DNA of 7,915 nt, from positions 1-7,915 of the forward strand of contig DATHGT010000188.1 in assembly GCA_035317605.1 (NCBI GenBank), read 5' to 3'. The stretch is from DATHGT01 sp035317605 (GTDB lineage: Bacteria; Methylomirabilota; Methylomirabilia; Rokubacteriales; CSP1-6). The notes under the pieces are model-generated. The model ran no database searches. It was not told the DNA's origin and saw nothing but the letters and a program-made list of their open reading frames with translations. Made by a program: the position numbers and the translations under genes. How positions within the stretch are numbered: position 1 is the first letter of the stretch; each line of letters begins with the position of its first letter. Below, piece after piece: positions 1 through 6,312 of this stretch.

Positions 1-267
1 CACGCCCTCGCCGAAGAGCTGGGTGACCGGCTCGATCATGCGTGGATGTCGGGCCAGCCGGGCGAACGGCTCGGAGTACATGTGCACCGCGAAGGCCGTG
101 CGCACCGCGTCCGAGCCCTTCTCGCGCACGTTCTCGGGCCGATGCTCGGCGAAGACCTTTGGGACCTCGTCGGTCAGCCGGCCGATCTCCTCGGCGGTGA
201 ACAGGCTCGGGAAGAACAGATAGCCGTCGCGGTCGAACCGCTCGGTCTGCTCGGGGCTGAGCTTCAT
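1..267 (-). CDS. Phytanoyl-CoA dioxygenase (PhyH)-family protein, N-terminal part, cut by left edge
   Basis: Only the first 89 codons are present; the gene runs off the left edge. The N-terminus (LSPEQTERFDRDGYLFFPSL, followed by FTAEEIGRL) is the typical opening of PhyH-family Fe(II)/2-oxoglutarate dioxygenases: a helix, a DGYLxxP strand, then a second helix. A later HxxxSEPFARLARHP stretch also fits. The catalytic HxD...H triad lies beyond the edge, so activity cannot be judged. Family members hydroxylate varied small molecules (phytanoyl-CoA, ectoine, natural-product intermediates), and the substrate here is unknown. The ATG is supported by a GGAGG at 273-277 with 5-base spacing. The gene starts 19 bases after the radical SAM gene's stop, so it is probably last or next in the ureABC-ygiQ transcript. 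The family call is fairly secure; the substrate is not. Confidence 0.85.
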   Translation of the reverse strand, partial: MKLSPEQTERFDRDGYLFFPSLFTAEEIGRLTDEVPKVFAEHRPENVREKGSDAVRTAFAVHMYSEPFARLARHPRMIEPVTQLFGEGV

Positions 268-286
268 CGTGGCCTCCGTGGGAACG

Positions 287-2173
287 TCACCGCGGTCTCC
301 GCGCCAGTGCGGGGCGGCGCTCGCCCGCGCCCTCGGGAGGAACCAGCGCGTCCGGCCCGTGGCCGATCAGATCGGCGCGTCCGGCCTCGCGCAGTGCCTC
401 GCGCGCGAGCGGCCATTGCTCCGGGCTCCAGTAGAGCAGCAGGGCCTTCTGGAGCTTCTTCGCGCGCAGTCCGATGGCGGTGTAGACCGGCTGCATGGTC
501 AGCGGATCGATGCCCGTGTGGTACATGCACGTCGCCATGGCCATCGGCGTGGGGATGAAGTCCTGGACTTGCCGGGGGCGCCGTCCGTTCTTCTTCAGCC
601 ACAGCGCGAGATCCACCATGTCCTCGAGCGTCGAGCCCGGATGCCCGCTGATGAAGTAGGGGATGTCGTACTGCTCCTTGCCCGCGGCCGTGCTCGCACA
701 CTCGAACATCTTCTGGAAGCGCTCGTAGCTCTCGATGCCGGGCTTCTTCATCTTCTCGAGCACGCGCGGGCTCACGTGCTCGGGCGCCACCGAGAGCTGG
801 CCGCCCACGTGGTGCCGCGCCAGCTCCTCGACGTACTCGGGCGAGCGCTCGGCGAGATCGTAGCGGACGCCGGAGGCGATGAAGACGTGCTTGACCCCGT
901 CGGCCGCCCGAACTTTTTGCATGAGCTGGACGAGCGGCCCGTGATCGGTCCTGAGATTCTCGCAGACGCCGGGATGCACGCAGGAGAGCCGCCGGCACTT
1001 CGACTCGATCTCCGGGCTCTTGCAGGCGAGCTTGTACATGTTGGCGGTCGGCCCGCCGAGATCGGTGATGGTCCCGCGGAAGTCGCCCTGTCGTCGCAGT
1101 GCGCGGATCTCGCGCAGCACGCTCTCCGCCGATCGGTTCTGGATGACCCGCCCCTCGTGCTCGGTGATCGAGCAGAACGTGCACCCGCCGAAGCACCCAC
1201 GCATGAGCACCAGCGAGTGCTTCACGGTCTCGTACCCGGGGATGGGCTCCGTGTACATCGGATGCGGCACGCGCGTGAAGGGGAGGTCGTAGAGCTCGTC
1301 CATGGAGACGGCGCCCCCGCCGGTGCCCGCGCCGTCCTCCAGCGGAAACGCCGGCGGATTGAAAAATACCGCGCGGTCGCCGTGGCGCTGGGCCAGCGGT
1401 CGGGCGTTGCCGGGGTTGGTCTCGACCTGGAAGCTCCGCGACATGAGCGCGAACGCGCGCTTGTCCCGTGCGACGTCTTCGTACGACGGCAGCACGACGA
1501 CCTTGCGATCGGCCACCATGCGCGCGGGATCGGCCTCGTGCCGCTTCATCTCCTCGTTGCCGACCATGAACGCGGTCCCGCGCACGTCGCGGATCGCCCC
1601 GACACGCTCGCCGCGCCGCAGCCGGTCGGCCACTTCCCACACCGGCCGCTCGCCCATCCCGAACACGAGCAGATCGGCCTTGGCGTCGACCAGCATCGAC
1701 CGCCGCACGGTGTCGCTCCAGTAGTCGTAGTGGGCGATCCGCCTGAGCGACGCCTCGATCCCCCCGAGGACGACGGGCACGCCCGGGTACGCCTCCCGAC
1801 ACCGCTGGGCGTAGACCACGGTCGCGCGATCGGGCCGGCACCCTGTCCGTCCCCCAGGACTGTATTGATCTTCAGACCGGTTCTTTTTCTGAGCGGTCAG
1901 CCGGTTGAGCATCGAATCGAGGTTGCCCGCCGACACGCCAAAGAAGAGCCGCGGCTTGCCCAGCGCTTTGAACGGTTCAGCGCTCCGCCAATCCGGCTGA
2001 GCGATGATCCCGACCCTGAACCCGCGCCCCTCCAGGAATCGCGCGATCAGGACCGGCCCGAACGCGGGATGGTCGACATACGCGTCCCCGCTGACGATGA
2101 CGACGTCGACCTCGTCCCATCCACGCGCGTCGAGATCAGCCCGAGAGACAGGAAGGAACCGTTGATCCGCCAT
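287..2173 (-). CDS. ygiQ: YgiQ-family (UPF0313) radical SAM protein
   Basis: A 628-residue protein from ATG 2173. A GTG three codons upstream (2182) is in frame and is an alternative start. ATG is preferred because it is the stronger initiator and has GGTGA 5 bases before it. The radical SAM cluster motif CxxxCxxC is present as GCFGGCTFC (Cys327, Cys331, Cys334), which binds the [4Fe-4S] cluster that cleaves S-adenosylmethionine. The N-terminal third matches the Radical_SAM_N region (VVIVSGDAYVDHPAFG near the start; LGGIEASLRR near residue 138). The C-terminal part matches the DUF3362-type tail (ALREAGRADLIGHGPD, then LVPP). E. coli YgiQ is longer (about 740 aa, from memory), so this copy has a shorter tail. 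The enzymatic role of the family is not established. It lies 51 bases after ureC with no clear terminator between, and the phyH-like gene follows after 19 bases, so co-transcription is likely. Confidence 0.95.
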   Translation of the reverse strand: MADQRFLPVSRADLDARGWDEVDVVIVSGDAYVDHPAFGPVLIARFLEGRGFRVGIIAQPDWRSAEPFKALGKPRLFFGVSAGNLDSMLNRLTAQKKNRSEDQYSPGGRTGCRPDRATVVYAQRCREAYPGVPVVLGGIEASLRRIAHYDYWSDTVRRSMLVDAKADLLVFGMGERPVWEVADRLRRGERVGAIRDVRGTAFMVGNEEMKRHEADPARMVADRKVVVLPSYEDVARDKRAFALMSRSFQVETNPGNARPLAQRHGDRAVFFNPPAFPLEDGAGTGGGAVSMDELYDLPFTRVPHPMYTEPIPGYETVKHSLVLMRGCFGGCTFCSITEHEGRVIQNRSAESVLREIRALRRQGDFRGTITDLGGPTANMYKLACKSPEIESKCRRLSCVHPGVCENLRTDHGPLVQLMQKVRAADGVKHVFIASGVRYDLAERSPEYVEELARHHVGGQLSVAPEHVSPRVLEKMKKPGIESYERFQKMFECASTAAGKEQYDIPYFISGHPGSTLEDMVDLALWLKKNGRRPRQVQDFIPTPMAMATCMYHTGIDPLTMQPVYTAIGLRAKKLQKALLLYWSPEQWPLAREALREAGRADLIGHGPDALVPPEGAGERRPALARRPR

Positions 2174-2187
2174 GTGATTCACCGGCC

Positions 2188-2193
2188 AGTATA
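2188..2193 (-). promoter_or_regulatory. Possible -10 element before ygiQ
   Basis: The minus strand reads TATACT in the ureC-ygiQ gap, a 5/6 match to the bacterial -10 consensus and unusual in such GC-rich DNA. A start site about seven bases downstream would fall near 2181, almost at the GTG/ATG starts, giving a nearly leaderless transcript. No good -35 hexamer is seen at 16-18 bases. This could be an internal promoter in the ureABC-ygiQ block or chance. Confidence 0.25.
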
Positions 2194-2224
2194 GCGTGCG
2201 AGACGTGCGGATCGCGGCCGAGGG

Positions 2225-3892
2225 CTACATCAGGAAATATCGCCGGTTCAGCGGGAGGTCGTCATCGGGCAGCGGTGGCAGGGGCGCGCCGTCGATGCGG
2301 ATCTCCACCGTGCGTGGGTCGATCTCGATGCGGGGGTTGGCGTCGTTGTAGAGCATGTCGCGCTTGCCGACCTGGCGCGTGTGCTGGACGGCCAGCGCGC
2401 GCCGGCGGCTCCGCACCTGGCGCCGGAAGTCGCCGTCGGCCGCCGCGGCCGAGACGAAGTTCGCGCTGATACTCGCCGCGGCCAGGCCGTGGCCGCCCCA
2501 GTGCGCGGCGTAGAGCGTCGGCTGCGCGCCCGCGATCGAGGCGTTGCCTTCGCCGAGGGCGCCCCACGCGGGGTAGCCGCCCTTGATGACCAGCTCGGGC
2601 TTGACGCCGAAGAACTCCGGGCGCCACAGCACGAGGTCGGCGATCTTGCCGGGCTCGAGCGAGCCCACCCAGCGGTCGACGCCGTGGGCGCGGGCGGGGT
2701 TGATGGTGTGCTTGGCGAGGTATTTCAGGATGCGCGGGTTGTCGTGCGGGGCGTCGTCGCCGCGCACGAGCTTCATCTGATGGGCGAGCTGCCACGTGCG
2801 CCGGATCGATTCGCCGATGCGTCCCATGCCCTGGGAGTCGGAGTTGATGATGCTGATCGCTCCCAGCTCGTGGAGCAGGCTCTCCGCGCGCATCGTGTTG
2901 TCCCGGATGCGGTCGGCGACCATCAGGCGGTCGCTCGGCACCCGCGGGTTCATGCCGTGCACCGACCACATCATCGCGTGGTGCTCGGCCACCACGTTGC
3001 GGCCGTAGGGAATGGTCGGGGTCGTCGACGAGCCGATCACGTTGGCCACGCCCGCGATGGCCAGGATGTCCGGGGCGTGGCCGCCGCCGATGCCCTCCAC
3101 GTGATAGGCGTGGATGGCCCGCCCAGCGATGGCGGCCACGGTCTCGTGCAGCTCGCACGATTCGTTGATCCCGTCCGTGTGCATCGCGATCTGGATGTCG
3201 TAGGCGTCGGCGACGGTCAGCGCCTGATCGATCACGCTCGGGTAGCCCGCGTAGTCTTCGTGGACCTTGAGTCCGCACGCGCCGGACTCGATCTGGCGGA
3301 TCAGCGGATCGGGCACCGTGCTGGCCGCGCGCCCGAGGATGCCGAGGTTGACGGGTTGATCCTCGAAGGCGCGGAACATGTTGCGCAGGTTGAACGCCGG
3401 GTTGTCGTTGAGGCCGCCGGTGATGAGCGTGGTCATGCCCGCGGCCAGCGCGACCGGGATCAGACGCGGCTGCACGAGGTGGACGTGGGTGTCGATCCCG
3501 CCCGGTGTGGCGATGAAGCCCTGGCCGTAGATCGGCGCGGTCGCGGAGCCGATGAGCAGATCGGGGTTGTCGACGATGTCGGGATTGCCGGCGCGCCCGA
3601 CGCCGACGATGAGGCCGTCCTTCACCCCGATGCTGGCCTTGATCACGCCGAGCACGGGGTCGATCACGATCACGTTGCTGATGATCAGATCCAGCTCGCT
3701 GGCCGACGGCACGCGGTCGCTCATCATGAGGCCGGTACGCATGGTCTTGCCCCAGCCACGCAGCACCTCGTCGCCGTAGCTCGTCTCGTCGCGCTCGATC
3801 AGGGCCACCAGGTTGGTGTCGCCGAGCCGCACGCGGTCGCCGGCCGTCGGCCCGAAGCGCGCGGCGTACTCGCCCCGGCTGATCTCAGGCAT
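2225..3892 (-). CDS. ureC: Urease subunit alpha, divergent
   Basis: The 555-residue catalytic subunit of urease, a nickel enzyme that hydrolyses urea to ammonia and carbamate in the cytoplasm. ATG 3892 is chosen because it gives the family N-terminus (ISRGEYAARFGPTAGDRVRL) and has GGAAGG 5 bases upstream; the open frame continues upstream but that part overlaps ureB. Seen in sequence: His136 and His138 (DTHVH), carbamylated Lys209 (GLKVHED), His238 (AMHTDGINES), His264 (HAYHVEGIGGGHAPD), Asp352 (NSDSQGMGR), catalytic His312 and Arg328, ending NRRYFLM. Relative to Klebsiella UreC from memory, ligands sit at +2 before and -8 after one gap, so about ten residues are missing where GGTGP...ATTCTPG normally lies (here TGGLNDNPAFN). 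The flap Cys-His-His is Val311-His312-Gly313. Activity is therefore plausible but unproven. ureB overlaps its start by 8 bases. Confidence 0.96.
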   Translation of the reverse strand: MPEISRGEYAARFGPTAGDRVRLGDTNLVALIERDETSYGDEVLRGWGKTMRTGLMMSDRVPSASELDLIISNVIVIDPVLGVIKASIGVKDGLIVGVGRAGNPDIVDNPDLLIGSATAPIYGQGFIATPGGIDTHVHLVQPRLIPVALAAGMTTLITGGLNDNPAFNLRNMFRAFEDQPVNLGILGRAASTVPDPLIRQIESGACGLKVHEDYAGYPSVIDQALTVADAYDIQIAMHTDGINESCELHETVAAIAGRAIHAYHVEGIGGGHAPDILAIAGVANVIGSSTTPTIPYGRNVVAEHHAMMWSVHGMNPRVPSDRLMVADRIRDNTMRAESLLHELGAISIINSDSQGMGRIGESIRRTWQLAHQMKLVRGDDAPHDNPRILKYLAKHTINPARAHGVDRWVGSLEPGKIADLVLWRPEFFGVKPELVIKGGYPAWGALGEGNASIAGAQPTLYAAHWGGHGLAAASISANFVSAAAADGDFRRQVRSRRRALAVQHTRQVGKRDMLYNDANPRIEIDPRTVEIRIDGAPLPPLPDDDLPLNRRYFLM

Positions 3893-4268
3893 GACGACCT
3901 TCCGGGCGATCACCGTATCCGTCGTGCCGTGCCCGCTCGAGTCCCTCGGCGAGCCGCTCCGGGCTCGCCGCGCCTTCGGTGAGCCGATTGAAGCCACGGA
4001 CGACACGCCGTCCGCCGAAGGCGACGAGCCGGACGCGCTTGATCTCTCCCGACGCCCAGCGCTCGGAGTCGCCGGCGGGGATGTTCAGGTGCATGCCCCA
4101 CGCCTTCGACCGGTCGAACACCAGGCGCCGGTTCACCTCGAAGAACGGGAAGTGCGAGCTGACGAAGATGACGTGATCCGATGTGTTCTCCACCTCGATC
4201 TCGGCCGTCGGGCGTCCAGCGTTGAGCACGATCGCACCATCGCCGAGCAGGATCTCGCCGGGCTTCAT
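3885..4268 (-). CDS. ureB: Urease subunit beta
   Basis: The 127-residue small structural subunit that packs against UreC in the (UreABC)3 assembly. Family features: MKPGEILLGDGAIVLN at the start, VENTSDHVIFVSSHFPFFEV (residues 26-45), RLVFDRSKAWGMHLNIPAG (48-66), then VAFGGRRVVRGFN (82-94). The usual GSHFHFFEVN reads SSHFPFFEVN here, so one conserved His is replaced by Pro. The ATG at 4268 overlaps the ureA stop in an ATGA arrangement, implying translational coupling. The open frame upstream of that ATG is low-complexity Arg/Gly sequence antisense to nothing useful and overlapping ureA, so it is not used. The stop lies inside the beginning of ureC (8-base overlap). The C-terminal extension after GFN (about 33 residues) is Arg/Glu-rich and variable in the family. 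Confidence 0.96.
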   Translation of the reverse strand: MKPGEILLGDGAIVLNAGRPTAEIEVENTSDHVIFVSSHFPFFEVNRRLVFDRSKAWGMHLNIPAGDSERWASGEIKRVRLVAFGGRRVVRGFNRLTEGAASPERLAEGLERARHDGYGDRPEGRHA

Positions 4269-4585
4269 CGTGCGGTTCCGGGCGCGGCGATCGCCTGATC
4301 GACCTGGAGGACGCGCATGCCGTCGCCGAAGAGGCATTCGATCTTCACGGCGCCGACCAGCTCCGGCACCCCGTCCAGCACGTCGTCCGTGGTGAGGACG
4401 CTGCCGCCCACGCGCATGACCTCCTCGTAGGACGCGCCGCCCCGCGCGGCCTCGTGCATCTCGTCGCAGATGATGGCCAGCGCCTCGGGATGCGTGAGCT
4501 TCCAGCCCCGCGCGCGCCGCCGCCGCGCCAGCTCGGCCGCGGTGAAGATCGTCAGCCGGTCCATCTCGGTCGGTGTGAGATGCAT
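4265..4585 (-). CDS. ureA: Urease subunit gamma
   Basis: The 106-residue gamma subunit, close to the usual length of about 100. Motifs: LTPTEMDRLTIFTAAELA at the N-terminus, ARGWKLTHPEALAIICDEM (residues 25-43), HEAARGG, VLTTDDVLDGVPEL (63-76) and a terminal beta segment ending in GDGMRVLQVDQAI. ATG 4585 is chosen because MHLTP is the family start and because AAGGAGG (4591-4597) sits 5 bases upstream, the best ribosome site in the window. It is the first gene of the leftward operon and its stop overlaps the ureB start by four bases (ATGA). ureA, ureB and ureC are separate genes here rather than the ureAB fusions seen in some lineages. No ureD, ureE, ureF, ureG or urea transporter gene is in the window. 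Confidence 0.96.
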   Translation of the reverse strand: MHLTPTEMDRLTIFTAAELARRRRARGWKLTHPEALAIICDEMHEAARGGASYEEVMRVGGSVLTTDDVLDGVPELVGAVKIECLFGDGMRVLQVDQAIAAPGTAR

Positions 4586-4614
4586 CAGGTCCTCCTTCGT
4601 GCGTCGACGCGCGC

Positions 4615-4643
4615 ATTGTAGGGCACCCGCTCCACGCCGCCCA
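4615..4643 (-). promoter_or_regulatory. Candidate ureABC promoter
   Basis: On the minus strand TACAAT (4615-4620) matches the -10 consensus at 5 of 6 positions. Seventeen bases upstream is TGGGCG (4638-4643), a weak 3/6 match to the -35 box. The predicted start near 4608 would leave a leader of about 23 bases containing the AAGGAGG site of ureA. It lies in the only divergent gap of the window (4586-4685), shared with the nucleotidyltransferase gene. No NtrC- or UreR-type binding site could be made out. Confidence 0.45.
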
Positions 4644-4685
4644 GTGCTAGGGCCGCCTGGCGATTCGTGCGATAAACGACCGTCG

Positions 4686-5963
4686 ATGGCCTTGGTGCGC
4701 GACATGGAAACGGACTATCTGAGCGCGTCCGCGCGGCTGCTCTGCGACTGCCTGTCCCAGCACGATGACCGGGTCTCCCGCGAGCGCTTGGCTCGTCTGT
4801 CCCCGGATGCATGGCAGTCGCTGCTGGCCACGTCGCACGTGCAGAAGGTCAGCGCGCTCTTGTACCACCGCCTGGTCTCGCGGGGCTGGGTGGCGGCCGT
4901 TCCGCCCGCCGCACTGACGGTTGCCCAGCGGGCCTGCCGCGAGACCGCCGCGGTCAACCTGCGCCTGTATGGGGAGCTCGCCGCGGTCACGGCGGCGCTG
5001 CGGGCGAGGGACATCCCCGTGATCGTGCTCAAGGGGGCGCACGTGGCTTCGGCAGTCTGGGGTGACGCGAGCCTTCGGCAGATGGGAGACATCGATCTGC
5101 TGGTGCATGCTCATGATCTCGAGCGCGCGGCCGAGGTCGTGACCGCGCAAGGGTACGCGCTGCACGGACCGTACAGGATGGCGGCGATCCTGAAGACCTC
5201 TCACCAGTTGCCGGCCTTCGTCAAACCGGGCGGGGCGACGATCGAGCTGCACTGGAATATCGTTCCGCCTGGTCTCGCCTGCGCGGTCGATCCCGGCGAG
5301 CTCTGGGAGCGCGCGACGCCGGCGGGTATCCCCGGTATCGCTGCGCGGGGACTCGGTCCCGAGGACCTGCTGCTCCACCTGTGTCTGCACACCTCCTATC
5401 AGCACCTGTTCGGCTTCGGGCTGCAGCCGTCGTGCGACATCGCCGAGACGATTCGTCGCTATCGGGACACGCTGGATTGGCCACGCGTCACCGCCAATGT
5501 GCGGCGATGGAAGTCGGGACCGGGCGTGTATCTGGCGCTGAGGGTCGCCGCCGATCTGGTGGGCGCGGCCGTGCCGGACGCGATCCTCGAGGACCTACGC
5601 CCAGTCGCCTTCGACGAGGCGTTGCTCACGGAGGCGGCCGCTCAGATCTTCGACGGCACGGAGATCTCCATGGTGATTCCCCGCCACCTCGCCCAGGGCT
5701 GGGCCGGCGCTGGCCTCGGCGCGTGGCTCGCCGGCTTCGTCATCTTCCTTCGACGGCTGTGCGTGTCCCCGCGGGAGCTCGCGACACTGTACGACGTGGC
5801 GCCCGACTCGCCGAGGGCGTACCTCTACTATCCGGTGCGCCTCAAACATCTGGTGTCCACGCAGTGGGTGATGGCGAGGGCCTTGTGGCGCGAGCACCCG
5901 CAAGCCGCCCCGACGGCCCGGCGCAAGGCGCGCCTGGCGACCTGGCTCGGCGCGAGCGGATGA
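4686..5963 (+). CDS. Nucleotidyltransferase-like family protein (PF14907 type), RiPP-cluster accessory
   Basis: A 425-residue protein from ATG 4686; ATG 4704 (419 residues, GGTG 8 bases upstream) is an equally possible start. Longer frames to 4470 lie antisense to ureA and are not used. The nucleotidyltransferase-fold signature is IVLKGAHVA (Lys116) followed by RQMGDIDLLV (Asp135 and Asp137, the expected metal-binding pair). Further family landmarks are IELHWNI (residues 186-192) and GPEDLLLHLCLHTSYQH. This is the uncharacterised NTP_transf_5 group. Members recur beside RiPP genes, including kinase-containing lasso peptide loci (recalled, not searched). It could transfer a nucleotide or phosphate-containing group to a peptide or small molecule, but the substrate is unknown. 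It starts the rightward operon; the candidate precursor begins 13 bases after its stop. No clear ribosome site is seen. Confidence 0.86.
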   Translation: MALVRDMETDYLSASARLLCDCLSQHDDRVSRERLARLSPDAWQSLLATSHVQKVSALLYHRLVSRGWVAAVPPAALTVAQRACRETAAVNLRLYGELAAVTAALRARDIPVIVLKGAHVASAVWGDASLRQMGDIDLLVHAHDLERAAEVVTAQGYALHGPYRMAAILKTSHQLPAFVKPGGATIELHWNIVPPGLACAVDPGELWERATPAGIPGIAARGLGPEDLLLHLCLHTSYQHLFGFGLQPSCDIAETIRRYRDTLDWPRVTANVRRWKSGPGVYLALRVAADLVGAAVPDAILEDLRPVAFDEALLTEAAAQIFDGTEISMVIPRHLAQGWAGAGLGAWLAGFVIFLRRLCVSPRELATLYDVAPDSPRAYLYYPVRLKHLVSTQWVMARALWREHPQAAPTARRKARLATWLGASG

Positions 5964-5976
5964 GCGGCCCGACCAC

Positions 5977-6309
5977 GTGAGGGACGAACGGCGCGTGCAC
6001 GACGCTCCCGAAATTCTCGTCCGGCGGGAGCTGGAGCGACGTACGCCGTTCTTCGTGCGCCTGCGGCCGTCCATCGACGATGGCATCGGGCACGATGCCT
6101 CGGCTCGTCCGTCGCCGGCCGCGCGGAACACCTCGCGGACGGAGCTGGCCGGGCGCCTGCCGTTCTTCCTGAGACGCTGGTGGCTGCGCGATCACGCGGG
6201 CGGCGAGACGTTCCCTTCGTTCGGCAGCGCGCTGCACACCTTGCCGCTGGGCTCGCAGTATTCCGATCCCGTCTGCGACGTGGGCTCGTCGGACATCAGG
6301 CTGTTCTGA
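5977..6309 (+). CDS. Candidate graspetide (microviridin-like) precursor peptide with two PFF motifs
   Basis: A 110-residue ORF filling the space between the nucleotidyltransferase gene and the ATP-grasp ligase, ending 3 bases before the ligase start. It has PFFVRL at residues 24-29 and PFFLRR at 62-67; PFFxRxL is the leader motif read by MvdC/MvdD-type ligases in microviridin precursors (PFFARFL). The C-terminal region (residues 73-110) has Thr/Ser donors and Asp acceptors (SQYSDPVCDVGSSD at 93-106) and one Cys. The whole protein contains no Lys, so only ester, not amide, cross-links would be possible. It starts with GTG 5977; a second GTG (5995, residue 7) has GAGGG about 11 bases upstream and may be the real start. 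The classical TxKYPSD core is absent. The role is inferred from motif plus position; the main alternative is a chance ORF in GC-rich DNA. Confidence 0.62.
   Translation: MRDERRVHDAPEILVRRELERRTPFFVRLRPSIDDGIGHDASARPSPAARNTSRTELAGRLPFFLRRWWLRDHAGGETFPSFGSALHTLPLGSQYSDPVCDVGSSDIRLF
6043..6063 (+). other. First PFF leader-type motif (TPFFVRL)
   Basis: Residues 23-29 of the 110-residue ORF, preceded by an Arg/Glu-rich, probably helical stretch (EILVRRELERR). It resembles the alpha-helical PFFARFL recognition element of graspetide leaders. It shares the ten bases GCCGTTCTTC with the second copy at 6159-6168. Confidence 0.5.
6157..6177 (+). other. Second PFF leader-type motif (LPFFLRR)
   Basis: Residues 61-67 of the same ORF, 38 residues after the first copy, followed by WWLRD. 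This copy is closer to the presumed core at the C-terminus and may be the functional recognition site. The two copies share PFF, an aliphatic residue and Arg, and an identical ten-base stretch at DNA level. Confidence 0.5.
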
Positions 6310-6312
6310 ACC

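Noticed and set aside
269..2194. A 641-codon open frame on the plus strand opposite ygiQ
   Set aside because: It is fully antisense to a clear radical SAM gene, rich in Arg/Ala/His/Asp as expected of the complement of GC-rich codons, and shows no domain.
2381..3982. A 533-codon plus-strand open frame opposite ureC
   Set aside because: Same composition shadow of a confidently identified gene; no recognisable motif.
3893..4006. N-terminal extension of UreC by 38 codons
   Set aside because: It overlaps ureB, is Arg/Ser-rich and precedes the canonical start; ATG 3892 has GGAAGG at proper spacing.
4671..4676. GATAAA as a -10 box for the nucleotidyltransferase operon
   Set aside because: It is only ten bases before the ATG and no acceptable -35 is found at 15-19 bases spacing.
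4470..4685. N-terminal extension of the nucleotidyltransferase to ATG 4470
   Set aside because: The extra 72 codons are antisense to ureA and its promoter region, low-complexity and Arg-rich, and lack family features.
5960..5980. ATGA overlap at the nucleotidyltransferase stop as a start for the peptide gene
   Set aside because: That frame closes after six codons; the 110-residue ORF is in another frame starting with GTG 5977.
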